A stretch of DNA of 64,000 nucleotides from Tillus elongatus (Eukaryota > Arthropoda > Insecta > Coleoptera > Cleridae): the NCBI GenBank assembly GCA_964006375.1, contig OZ023266.1:157694292-157758291 (forward strand), given 5' to 3'. Shown here in pieces: positions 22,653 to 33,845 of the stretch. How positions within the stretch are numbered: position 1 is the first letter of the stretch; every line of letters begins with the position of its first letter. The notes under the pieces were generated by a model that did not search any database, had not been told where the DNA came from, and worked only from the letters and a program-made list of their open reading frames with translations. A program made the position numbers and the translations under genes.

Positions 22653-25363
22653 TAGTGGCGTGCGGTCCATGGAAGCATTGCTTCCCTTAAAATAAGGACC
22701 ACATACCTACTTAAAAATAATTTGTATTAAACCGCATTATTTAAAATCCATTTTGTATTTTAAATATTAAATTTCAAATTCTAAAACTAATTTCTCTATT
22801 ACAATTTTTAATTCGCAAGCTCACACATGATTATTTATTATGCATCATACTGTACTTGTATATGCGCTCTGCGCTCTTGGCAAGGACGTCGTCCCAGTAA
22901 AGCGACCGCCAACCAACAGCATGAACCTGATACTACGTCAGTGGATGCAATGACTTCAGTTAAATACACGTAGTCAGCAGGCCACATAATGATAAACCCT
23001 TGCTCGATGCTCGACGCAATGTACGTGTATTTCAACATGTAGAACGTGTTGGAAGACCCGATTCACGTACAACGTGAATGTCGCAATAAGCAGTTGACTA
23101 AGTTAAATACATTGGCATTTTATGATTATTAATATGGCTGCAACTACACAGCTTTTAACAGCGGCGTCGGTGGGGGTGGGAATTTACAAACTTTACGAAC
23201 AAGTGGTAATAATAACTTTGATTGTGTCGTGTGTTTTTTGATAACCAAAGGATTTTCAACTTTATCGTTTGCTGAAAAACTTGCTATTATTAATAAAGGT
23301 AGGCCGAAACCTACTCTCAAAAATATAAGAATTAAAACACGTATTCGACATTTCAACGCGGACAAACTTATAAACAATATGAATGGTTAACAGGAATAAA
23401 CTGTTTTGTTGGCCTGGTAGTCTATTTGTGACTGAAAAGGGGGTGTGGAATAAAAGTGGGTTTTCCGACTTGAATAATCTACATAAAGTAGTAAAAAGAC
23501 ATGTTATGTCTAAAGCGCATTTACAGAGCATTTTAAAATTAAGTGTCTTTGAAACAAATGCGAATTGAACACGCCGTTGACAAGCAGATAGAAATTAGTC
23601 ATCGCCAACACAATGAACTGGTTGATAAAAACAGAAACATATTAAAAAGACTTATTGATGTTGTGTGTTTTCTTGGTCAACATGAATTGGGGTTCAGGGG
23701 TCATGACGAAACAACTACATCTGCAAATAGAGGAAACTTTCAAGACCTAGTTTCTTTAATAGCCAAATACGACATTTGTTTAAAAAAATCACATGGAACA
23801 GTCTAACGTTTTCCGCGGGACATTAAATTGCATTCAGAATAACTTAATTGCGGCTGCTGCCACTATTATTTTGAACAGAATTAAATCTGAAATTAAACAG
23901 ACTCGTTTCATTGCTATTGTTCTAGATGAAACAACCGACGTAACTAATTTAAGTCAACTATCTGTAGTAATGCGCTATGTAAAAATGGATGGGAGCAAGA
24001 AAGACTTTTAGGCTTTAAAAATGTGACAGAAGATCGTACCGCAAACGCTCTATATAAAATTGTGCTTAATATTATGAAATATATTGAGGAGACTGATAAT
24101 AAATTAATTGCCCAAAGCTATGATGGGGCTGCTGTTATAGCCGGACATTTAGGAGGTCTTCAAGCTAAAGTGCGGGAAACGTTTTCCAGTGCTCTATTTG
24201 TACACTGTTGTGCTCATAAATTTAATTTAATTTTATCCTATAAATCATATTAAAGAATGTAAGGTGTTTTTTGCTACCCTAAGTGGAATGGCTGCTTTTT
24301 TTCCAAGTCTATGAAGCGCACACAAGCCTTAGACTCAATTGTTAAAAAACGTTTACTCAAAGTAGCTGCAACCCGATGGAACTACAACGACAGACTTGTG
24401 TGAACTATATTTGAACACCGTGAATCGTTAACTGAACTTTTTGAAAACATAATAGAAAATAGCAAAAATTGGGATGCAGAAACAATAAATAGTTCTAGAG
24501 GATTTTTGGATGGTTTGAAAAGAGACTTTAATTTTAATTTTTTACTTAATATATTTTCGGAAATATTTCCGTTTTCAGATAATGTATTTAACATATTGCA
24601 ATGTAAAACAAATGACATTGGTTTTTGCCTGAAGAAAATTAGTGAATTTAAATACATTATAATTCAAAAAAGGAATGAATTTTATAAGTTCTGGAAAAAA
24701 ACAATGGAATTAGGAAAAGTGAGCCACGAAGAAAGCGTCTGCGCACTGATAATGTGGGATCTTATCGCCGCCTTTTCTACAAAATCATAGATCAAATTCA
24801 GCAGCAAATTAACTGCAGATTTGATCATCTCAGTGACCTGAAATTTCTTGAAATGTGTAATTTTGGCGGATTTCTAGGGATACCTTTCCCAGAAGATTCA
24901 TTCAAATCATTATTCCACCACTATGGACATTATTTTGACAAAGCCTTATTACGATCAGAACTTACAGTCATTTATGAAACCGATGTTATTGACACAAAAA
25001 CTAACGCGAGTGAACCTTTAACTTTCTTAAAAGAATCCAAATTGGAAAATGCATATTCTGAAGCGTTCAAAGTATGTGAATTAGTATTAACAATTCCTGC
25101 TACTAGTGAGTCTGTAGAACTAAATTGTTCTACATTGAAACGTATCAAGAGTTTTGTTAGGAATTCAACAGGAGAGGAAAGACGTTCCCAAATTTCAATT
25201 TTGTCAATTGAAAATAACTTCGTCGAGGAAAAGTCCCAGAATTCACAGTTTTATGACATTATAAACGAATTTGCGAAAAACGACAGAAGAATTGAGTTAC
25301 ACTACAGATAGGTAAGTTTTTGAAAATTGCTTCCCTTATTTAAAATGTCACCGCACGCCCCTG
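22653..25363 (+). mobile_element. hAT transposon with 8-bp target-site duplication
   Basis: The 8-bp duplication AACACAAT is exact at 22645..22652 and 25364..25371. The ends are short imperfect inverted repeats: TAGTGGCGTGCGGT at the left, and the right end reverse-complements to CAGGGGCGTGCGGT. The coding part is on plus and broken. Length is 2711 bp. The intact duplication suggests no rearrangement since insertion, despite coding decay. Confidence 0.93.
23130..25311 (+). pseudogene. hAT transposase (ZMYM/ZBED-type), broken
   Basis: In order: an N-terminal stretch with SFAEKLAIINKGRPKP, a zinc-finger-like CWPGSLFVTEKGVWNK segment (about 23400), the DUF4371-type region (GFRGHDETTTSANRGNF, then IVLDETTDVTNLSQLSV with the catalytic-region Asp, then YDGAAVIAGHLGGLQ and the HCCAHKFNLIL motif), and at the C-terminus the hATC dimerisation segment (LVLTIPATSESVELNCSTLKR). 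At least six frameshifts or stops break it, near 23395, 23565, 23800, 24011, 24250 and 24790. Once a transposase for elements with 8-bp duplications; now inactive. Confidence 0.88.
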
Positions 25364-25371
25364 AACACAAT

Positions 25372-26514
25372 ACAGCTATACTATTTTCAAAAGATACACA
25401 GACCTTTCTTGTACTTTACAATTTACAATGACTGACAATAATATAAAAATCCTTGTTGAAAATGACGTGCACACGTCATAGGCTTGTATCACTTTTATCA
25501 GTATTAAAAAGAGTCGAACCTGTCTAGCCTGAAGCGGATCGATAGAGACAGACGTCGACATCATCATCTTGCTGTAATTTACTTTCAATAGGAAGTACAT
25601 TGTTGGCTGTCCCTCAAACAGCCTCTGATGCACGCCAATAATATAATATTCAATAAACTGTTTGGTATTGACGCTGAACATGGCATTAAAATTTCATATT
25701 GTAATGTACTCAAATGTACCTTTCCGGTATGTATTCTAAACATGCAGCAAAGTGCTTGTAAAAAGTATAAAAACCTATTATTTATGTAAGAAAATGTCAT
25801 TGGAGAATGGAAATAAATGATCTTACTTGCAGTCTAACAAAAGAAATTTGTTCTATTTATCTACAATCATGTTACGAATTGTTAGGATATATGGACTGAT
25901 CTGAATTTATTTGGTGTCTTTTTAAGTTTATCCACTATAAGTCTGCATGTTTGTCCCACCTCAAACAACAATCGATCATAACACCCAAGTACTAAGTGAG
26001 TGGTGAATGTGTCGCCACCTAGTTGCGGAACCAAGTAGTATGTTGTCACGCCAGCTCCAAATAACACAAAGTGTTAAAAAATAGAGACTGTATACAACCA
26101 ACTAACAATTTAGTAAATTCTCAGCCCTGGCCCATTTCTACGCTAATATAGGGACATGATTAGATGCTAAACGTTATGCTAAAAGTTATGACTCAACAAT
26201 TTTGTTACTAACTAGTAATCAAAATAAATTAGAAATAATAAAAAAAATCAAGGGTCACCAACTGAAACCGCTATCATAAAATGTAACCAAACAGTTTACA
26301 TTTTGTCTAACAATCAAAAAAAGATAAAAAGACCGTACATTTTTAACGAAAAATTTTGAAACTGGAGAATTAAGATATGATTATATGGATATAATAACCA
26401 TAGTACAAATGTTATTTGTTCAGTTAATTACAGAAATAACATGAATAAAAAACCTTTTTGGAGACTTTAGTTAATGCAATCACATTTGCCAAGTTAAGAC
26501 AATGCATCCCTCCA
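25372..26514 (-). repeat. Hammerhead-family repeat fragment in non-coding sequence
   Basis: About 25935..26150 matches the 55.24-55.60 kb repeat in reverse (AAGTACTAAGTGAGTGGTG..GTCGCCACCTAGTTGCGGAAC..GTATACAACCAACTAAC). It lacks the ribozyme core. Nothing else is recognised in the interval. Confidence 0.55.
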
Positions 26515-26935
<421 letters not shown>

Positions 26936-28014
26936 AAAAATGCAAAAAACTGGTTGAAAACGTCTTTTTAATTACTCGAAATATTAAACAAAAACTTTAC
27001 AAGCACGCACACATTGTGCAAGCGGTCCTACCTACCAAATTTGAACTCAATTGGTTCAGTAGATCTTGAGTTTTAACTAAATAAAAATCAATAATCTACT
27101 GTATAACCTGAAATTACCTATAAATGGATGCCTATCATCTTAGACAAGGTCAGACAGATAAATCAGGGTTTCGCAGCCATTGCAAACAAAATCTTCAAAT
27201 TAAGTTTTAAACGGACAGGCTACGAACATATGTCACAATAAACAATCGGCGGGGTTGCCATTTACGACAACCCTAATCTGAATCTTTAAATATCAGAAAA
27301 ATGTAAATAGTTAAAAATTTTTATGAAAGCGATTCAATTTGTTTAAAATAAATCTAGAACTACGTTTTATTATGTATAAATATTAAGCTTCCTATTTTCA
27401 CGGCATTTAAAAGCTATATCCGACTCTCTAGTTGATGGAGGCTACCACCGTTAGACATTTCTTTCTTCATTACAGAACATGAAGAGTAAACGTCAGACAA
27501 AGGTTTCGAATTTACAGACAGATCTTTCCAGAGACAGGGGGGTTATTGCTGGCCATACAAGATCGGGTCAATCCAACAAGAAATGATTTGAAGTACTATA
27601 TAGTTCGATCATTTATCATCCAAGATAACAAATGCAGATTTGGGTGTCAGGTGTCACAGACTTCCAGCACGTTAAGGAATAATTTCAGCAGTTTGCTGTA
27701 ACAGAGTACAGAGAGTAACAACGCAGTCGCGAAAACAATTGACCAATGGGACTCTTATAGCTTAAGGTGGCCCTACTATGGATACACTTCTGAGCCTGTT
27801 CTAGAGAAATCGGGATACAGGTTGTACTGGGATCGAACCGTGCTGACAGCGCAACAACTTTGATAGCAGCTTTATAAGGTTATGCAGTAAGTGGTTATCC
27901 TTGCAAGTGCCCATATTGTGGGGACAATCGTGGAAGTTGAGTGACGCCTTGTCGCTCAGGGCCCAACTTGGCCCCAGGCCCCATCTGAGCTTAATCCCTT
28001 TGGTATCTGACATA
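26936..28014. other. No gene seen
   Basis: No supported feature. The last part, from about 27700, may belong to the 5' side of the LINE that follows, but no protein homology is visible there. Confidence 0.35.
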
Positions 28015-29900
28015 CCTGGGAATTTGTGGCTGGATCGGAAGCATGCTCTACAATCGGACCGTTATTACCTCGCTGCAGGGGGAGGTGGTAGGCTTCAGGG
28101 CTGCGAGGGGTTGCCCTCAGGGGGGAGTTCTATCCCCCCTGTTGTGGTCTCTCTTTGTGGACGGTTTGCTGGCTATCCTCGGACTGTGGGAGGTTGAGGT
28201 CTAGGCGTATGCTGATGATCTAGTCATAATGGTTAGGGGCAAATATGAGGAGGAACTAGCAAGTACTCTTCAGGAGACACTAAATGTAGTGAATGATTGG
28301 TGCCGGAGGGAACAGATGTCTGTGAACACCCGCAAAACGATCATTGTTCCATTTACCAGAAGAAGAAGGTTGGACAAATTAAAACCACCTATTCTTATGG
28401 GGGAAGCGATTCCATTTTCGGAACAAGCAAAATATCTGGGGGTCACCCTAGATAAGAAGCTCAACTGGGACATACAGTTAGAGAATGTAATCCACAGGGC
28501 TAAACTGTCTCTGTGGACATGCCGGAGAATCTGTGTAAACAACTGGGGAACAAACCCCCAACAGATGTACTGGCTCTATGTAGTGGTTATCAGACCAATG
28601 ATAACATATGGAGCCATAGTTTGGCGGCCTAAGGCACTTCGTGGTATCGCGAGGGCCAAACTGGCTCATCTACAGAGACAAGCTTGTCTGATGATAACGG
28701 GAGCGATAAGCACCGCACCATCAGCCGATCTGGAGGTCCTCCTTAATATTCCACCTCTTCACATATGGTTGGAGAGGGTGGCGAGGTGGACAACGTACAG
28801 ACTAAAACAAACGGCCGACAGTACGCCGAAGGAAATCAGTCTGGGAGAGTCCGGATGACATTGAGGGTCACGGGATTCTGGGAATGGTCTCAGACTTGAT
28901 GCCTACAAAGATCAGTAGAGATCTGTCTTTCAAGACCATTCTCCCGGGAAGGGAGGACTGGGAACGAAATCAAACGACCCTATTGAGAGCCGATCTCTGC
29001 TGGTACTCTGACGGATCCAAAACCAATATGGGAGTAGGAGCCGGCGCATATGGGGGCAGCACCGATGCTAGACTATCAGCTAGCCTAAGCAAGTATTTAA
29101 CCATACACCAGGCAGAAGTGTATGCCATCGAGATGTGTGCAAGGGAAAGTATAAAAAACCAGTGCAAACACAAATCGATAAAGATATATGCCGATAGCCA
29201 AGCTGCAATAAAGGCTCTTGGTTCCTACCGGTGTAATTCAAAAACGGTATGGAGTTGTAAATCTGCCCTTAACGAATCGGGCAGCTGTAATGAGGTGTCG
29301 CTGGTCTGGATACTGAGTTACTCGGACCATGATGGCAATGTTGCGGCCGAAGCGCTTGCCAGGAGTGGTGCCCAGAGAGACTTTGTCGGACCAGAACCGG
29401 TGCTGGGGATAACATCTTGCACAGAAAAACGCACCTTAAAGACCTGGACAGAACGAATGACAATCCAATATTGGCAAAATCTTCCAGGATTAGCTCACTC
29501 TAAGGCTTTCATAAATGGGCTGTCTGAGTCAAGGGCTAAAAAACTTCTAGAGTTAAACAACTGAGTACTCTAGTCGGCCTCTATACAGGACACTGCCGCT
29601 TGCGGCACCACATGCACCGTATTGGGATCGGTCAGGAGACCGAGTGCCGGGTGTGTATGGAGAGCGACGAGACAGCAGAGCACGTGCTGTGTTCCTGTCC
29701 GGCAGCGGACAGGACTAGATACCTGCTCTTTGGCAAGATAAACCTTGCTCCGGAGGATCTGGATCAACTTTCGCCCACGAAGATTATCGACCTCTGCAGG
29801 AGACTGGATTTGTTGTGCGAAATATAGACTATTAGGCGTGAGCCACAATAGACCTTATGGTCGCGGTGGAGGGACCGGTATGGCCCACTCACAAACAAAC
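28015..29900 (+). mobile_element. RNase H-bearing LINE (LOA/I/R1-like), copy 2
   Basis: Better preserved relative of 10900..12868, starting in the RT region and running to the 3' end. The tail is GTGAGCCACAATAGACCTTATGGTCGC, then ACCTAACCTAACTG. It is 5'-truncated. Confidence 0.88.
28020..29827 (+). pseudogene. LINE RT-RNase H polyprotein, broken (copy 2)
   Basis: RT palm: LWSLFVDGLL then AYADDLVIMV (28205..28235). The connection frame 28229..28858 has FTRRRRLDKL, AKYLGVTLDKKLNW and CLMITGAISTAPSADLEVLL. The RNase H frame 28884..29564 has WYSDGSKTNMGVGAGAY, AEVYAIEM, ADSQAAIKAL (Asp kept) and a mutated WILSYSDHDGN where WIPGHSDxDGN is expected. The last frame 29600..29827 carries a CCHC-like ECRVCMESDETAEHVLCSC. 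Frameshifts near 28858 and 29564 and a stop near 28203 inactivate it. It would synthesise and insert LINE cDNA. Confidence 0.88.
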
Positions 29901-30327
29901 CTAACCTAACTGAGATAGGTGACTGTTCCTATTTGAAGGAGTGAATGCTCTTCAGGCTAAAGCCACAATAATAATAATTTGACACAACCAAAAGTAAATC
30001 CCAGTAAAACAATTATGCTGTACTAAAATTTCAATGTATTTTGCTCTGCGACCACCAAAATGCTGTAACCCTGTGCAATTCCGCTTTGGATTAAAGTAAG
30101 CTTTACTTTCAAAGTTCAATCTAATTTCTATCAGGCAATCTATTGTAGATATTATTTTTGGCAATAACAATCAAAATAAATTATACATTTGCACTATGAA
30201 TGTTATCGAGCTATATGATAACATCCAAAGAAATTAATAACGTTACTTAATGTTTTGTATCTGATAAAACCGTTTGTATCCTTTACTTCATAACAGTCAT
30301 ATTTAATTTAATTTAAAAATCACTTAC
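29901..30327. other. End of cyclase intron, no gene
   Basis: Intron sequence next to the cyclase exon donor. Nothing else seen. Confidence 0.5.
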
Positions 30328-30439
30328 ATTGGCAAGTTGATCAAATCTGCCAAACAGTTCGTTCAGTAGTCGCACCAGTTCCTGAGCTGTACACTGGGAG
30401 GCGAGGACGGTGAAACCCACTATATCGGCGAACAGGATG
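30328..30439 (-). CDS. rut: Adenylate cyclase exon, start of C1a domain (rutabaga-like)
   Basis: A 112-bp exon giving one leading base plus 37 codons. It begins [20 protein letters not shown] (first metal-binding Asp, in FAD) and ends in RFDQLAN. The acceptor CTATTACAG precedes 30439 and the donor GTAAGT follows 30328. Entry is phase 2: the leading C completes a codon, matching the Ser before ILFAD in the family. Exit is phase 0, matching the exon at 4203..4489. With that exon, both metal-binding Asp of C1 are present. The exon encoding the residues just upstream (around KIYIQKH) was not found in the window, so the gene continues further upstream, probably with another large intron. Confidence 0.95.
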
Positions 30440-31906
30440 CTGTAATAGGAGAATATAAGGTTAATTTTATCTCAGCTTGAAATCTGACGCGCATCATTCT
30501 TTAAGTGGATATCAATCGTTTCGACAACGTGTGTGACATTTAATACCCCTGACCTATTTAGCTGAATTAATTTCTCTTTGCAAACTTTTCCAAATATTTC
30601 ACGGAGTTTCGGCAAATTATTGCTTGATATTAAAACTTCCAAGCCTATTATGATCATGTTTTAATGAAAGAAAGTTTACGAAAGAGAATGTTAGGTTTTC
30701 TATTACAGTTTTCATTAATTCGATTAACACAATTTTTAGCCCCGTCCGGGCTTTCATAGGAAAAACAATCGTATTAAAGTTTTATTTAATTTCGTTGAAA
30801 TGTGCGAGTTGTAAAATGTATGTAACAGGTTGTAACCTTCCTGAAAAATTTAATTATTGGGAGGGTCCTTTAAAGGGATGGCCGTTCAAGAGATATTCAA
30901 GTTCAGGACCTATAAAAGACCGAGAGTATTTATTTGGTTGTTATTCGCCAGTGATATCTCACGGTTGACCTCAAGTGGATCCAAATCCGGACGATAGTGA
31001 GGTCACCATCACCTACTAAACCCTAACCTAAATGTACCTATCTTTCAGATTCATTATTTACAAGATAAAGAACACTTTGTGAGACTAGAAGATGTTAAGA
31101 TAAATAAATACTTACTAGGTATCTAGTTAATAGATATAAAGAATCTTGAATTTGTGTCGCCAACAGCTTCAAGGAGTTTCAGGGAGGGATTGTTGTTCAA
31201 TTAAACATATATTAAAAAATATATAAATACTTAAATTTATTGATATAAGTTATTGAGGAAGTAAGTCAATTTAGTACCCCTGGTAAATAAAAATAAACAT
31301 TGCATTTCACACACAAAAAAAAAAATTATCTCATAAGAAAGAAATCAACTACTGCATATAACCAGAATGAAAAATGGGTATTATGTTACAAGCAATTACG
31401 CAAATTTTACATGTTTACATGAAAGAAAGCAAATGTTGCTCATTACAAATATGAAAATAAAGATTATTTGTTAAGGTAATTGTTTGTCTGTCAAAACTAC
31501 TGATGCTCTCAAAATTTTAACAAGTTTAGAAGAAATTCCTTGATTTTATCCTGATCATGTGGGTTATATTCTTTAAATAAAATTGCCCAAGAGAAGCTCA
31601 GCCAATTTCACAGTTAAATTGTTGTTTACTGATTACAAATGAAAATTTTGAAACACTTGAAGTTAGATAGTCATTAACAAAACATTGATTGATCTTAAAT
31701 TACATGGTGAAAGTTCTGAATTTACATTACTGGCAAGATGTTGAAAAAGAGATACAAAATACAGTTATTTTTAAACACAATCTCACTGATAAGAATCTAA
31801 TTTAACTTCGCTAGATTAAAGTTCATATTGCAAATTGATTGAAAAATTCTAGTTGATGTATGAAAGTTTGCAAAATCACATACAGCCAAATCTCAAAATG
31901 ACTCAC
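30440..31906. other. Upstream cyclase intron, no gene seen
   Basis: AT-rich sequence with few recognisable repeats. I looked for the preceding cyclase exon on minus and did not find it. Confidence 0.4.
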
Positions 31907-32008
31907 CAAAGCTGGGCTGTATTTGGGGGCTTCAGGGCTCACAATCACCTGTTGGTTGTTTACCGATGTTACCAGGTAGATGTCGACTATCAGGGACCAA
32001 CACAGGCT
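31907..32008 (-). CDS. Candidate host exon, unrecognised protein
   Basis: 102 bp on minus, phase 0 at both ends. The acceptor follows a pyrimidine-rich stretch (CTCCTAACCTTTCTTT) and the donor is GTGAGT. It encodes 34 residues beginning SLCWSLIVDIYLVTS and ending SPEAPKYSPAL. Composition is less AT-rich than the flanks. I do not recognise the protein. It does not fit the cyclase reading phase directly upstream of 30439, so it would need another exon between, or belong to a different gene. It may be chance. Confidence 0.3.
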
Positions 32009-33383
32009 CTTAATTTCTCCCCAAAGAAAGGTTAGGAGGTAGTGAAAAGCATTTCTATGGGTTATGACCAGACAAACTTTTACGTAGCATTATAATGCAA
32101 AACGGAATAGGTAAATCCGTAGTTTAAACCTACAGCTGTTGAAATGACATCATCGGCAGGAAATTTAACTGTCATTTTTACGGCCAAAAATATATCTGAA
32201 GGTATGCGAAATTCACTAACGTTGAAAGCTAATTTGCTATAGAGATCGAAAACTTTAGGTATGCACTTGAGATTGTATTTGAAATGTTACTGTGCCAAAA
32301 GAACAAAGGTTCACTGTTTAAGTCACATTTACTAAAAAACGGGTTATTAATTTCTACAAAAATCGAGAACAACATACTTATAGCACCCACTGATAACTAT
32401 ATTTAGCGATATTAACGGTAAAAGATAAGATATTAGACCCTTTTTGGGTTATAAAGTGCCTTAGCACCTTCCGCGGTGTTAACTCTATGGTAGCCCAAGA
32501 CCGTCTCCTCGTATGCAGCCATTGAACTCGCTTTGCTTGCTGGTTTCCCGCGTTTTCTTAACGGTCGTTCGTGATCTCTTTCTAGCTTCATGTGTTGGAA
32601 GGAGATAGATCGAAATATCTACATTTGGATTGAAGGCTCCGCGACCTACGCCCGGGGTACGTGATCCTTGCGAGAGAGACAGATAGATTGAACTCCCCCC
32701 GATACTACAATGGACTCGGTCCGTTCTTCAACGGTCGTTGATTACATCACCATGACATCATCTTTATCGAGAGGCTTCTGCAATAATACGATGTTTTTCC
32801 TCAATAAAAATATTCCGTCTTTTGATATTTGAATTTCAACGTATATTAAAAGGAACGCAGTACGGGTGTTACTATGATTATGGATATTAGCGAATTTTTA
32901 ACAAATAATTTTAAAAGTAAAATTTGCATTGCTTTTCAGAGATAAAGTTTGGGGGTTCTCTTTAGGTCTTCAACGTGATAACGATGGTAAATAAAAAAGG
33001 CAATCGTTACAAGGTATGGAATAGGTATAACCTTAGGAGATGTCCATTAATTACGTGAGGTGTTTTTTTCTTAAATTCGGACCCCTCCCTCCTCCTTGGT
33101 GAGATTTGGCGAGATCTGGTGGGACTCCTCTCCCCCTCACGTGAGATTTAACCTAAAGTTTTTAAATATGGAAATTCAGGTCATATGATCATGTATTTTG
33201 CCTCATACCGCTATAAATACCTAAACGCGTCAATACTGATGTCTTCTATGTATAAATAACGTTTTTCCTATTAAATAAGAAGAGAAAAATGATACTACGT
33301 TTAATGTGCCCTATAATGAATTTAATTGAATTTAGTAAAAGTATAATAGGTTGCGACACCACCTTTCCTAATTCGTTACTCAC
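32009..33383. other. No gene; GC-richer patch at 32460-32770
   Basis: The patch contains a partly repeated phrase (AACGGTCGTTCGTGATC and CAACGGTCGTTGATTAC). No reading frame or family recognised. Confidence 0.35.
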
Positions 33384-33495
33384 TCCATGGGTACTCATGT
33401 TGTTCCTGATGGGATACATGATGTCCATGACTTTTGGGAGCATAGGAAGACAGTCATTAGACGTATCCACATCCTCCTCGTGCAGCCATTCTAGT
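33384..33495 (-). CDS. Candidate host exon, unrecognised protein
   Basis: 112 bp on minus. The possible acceptor ATATATAG is poor; the good donor is GTGAGT. It encodes 37 residues, LEWLHEEDVDTSNDCLPMLP then KVMDIMYPIRNNMSTHG. It ends in phase 0, which would join in frame to the candidate at 31907..32008. The sequence looks like ordinary globular protein rather than transposon. No family recognised. The weak acceptor keeps confidence low. Confidence 0.3.
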
Positions 33496-33604
33496 CTATA
33501 TATGTTAGACTTCCAATATAAAGGCGTTCTTCAATTGTTTTGTATCTTCAATATTTTACTCAGGATGACAACTGCGATTGAACTTCTAAGGACCTTTTTG
33601 ATGT

Positions 33605-33845
33605 AAGGCTGCACGTATTCTCACCGTAATTAGAAACGCAGACCGGTTTCGCTCTAATTTGAGCTCGTCAGTGCGCGTATACTAATCACAGCGAGAACAC
33701 ACCTACAAAGTAACACGGCTATGTTAGCCAGCCTCGCAGAACATTGCGAGGTGCACGGCAGGGTCGCCATCTCGACGCAGAACCAGGCGGCATGTTGCTA
33801 CGACAGCTCTAGTCAACACAAAATGTTATAGATAGAGACTGTGTA
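33605..33845 (-). repeat. Hammerhead-bearing repeat, interrupted by a mariner
   Basis: In minus orientation this matches the repeat at 55.24-55.60 kb (TAGCCGTGTTACTTTGTAGG, GATTAGTATACGCG, ribozyme, CTAATTACGGTGAGAAT). It is cut at TA by the mariner at 33846..35678. Confidence 0.8.
33632..33677 (-). ncRNA. Hammerhead ribozyme, type I, complete core
   Basis: Minus strand, 5' to 3': stem I strand GCGCA, core CTGACGA, stem II GCTC-AAATTA-GAGC (4 perfect pairs), GAAA, minimal stem III CC/GG, then GTC and stem I return TGCGT. Stem I has four Watson-Crick pairs and one G-U next to the core. After an internal loop it extends with a further 13 pairs, wobbles included, between CTCGCTGTGATTA and TAATTACGGTGAG. 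All conserved core positions are present. Cleavage is predicted after GTC, between 33641 and 33640. Such minimal-stem-III ribozymes occur in Penelope-like retroelements and retrozymes. Confidence 0.85.

Noticed and set aside
23144..23531. Minus-strand ORFs over the hAT element
   Set aside because: The recognisable transposase reads on plus; these are shadows.
30472..30657. Minus-strand ORF just upstream of the cyclase exon
   Set aside because: Residues do not match the cyclase upstream region and the correct phase-2 exit is missing.
33289..33606. Plus-strand ORF of 105 codons with hydrophobic stretches
   Set aside because: No splice or family support; the opposite strand has the better exon-like frame, so this is probably a shadow.
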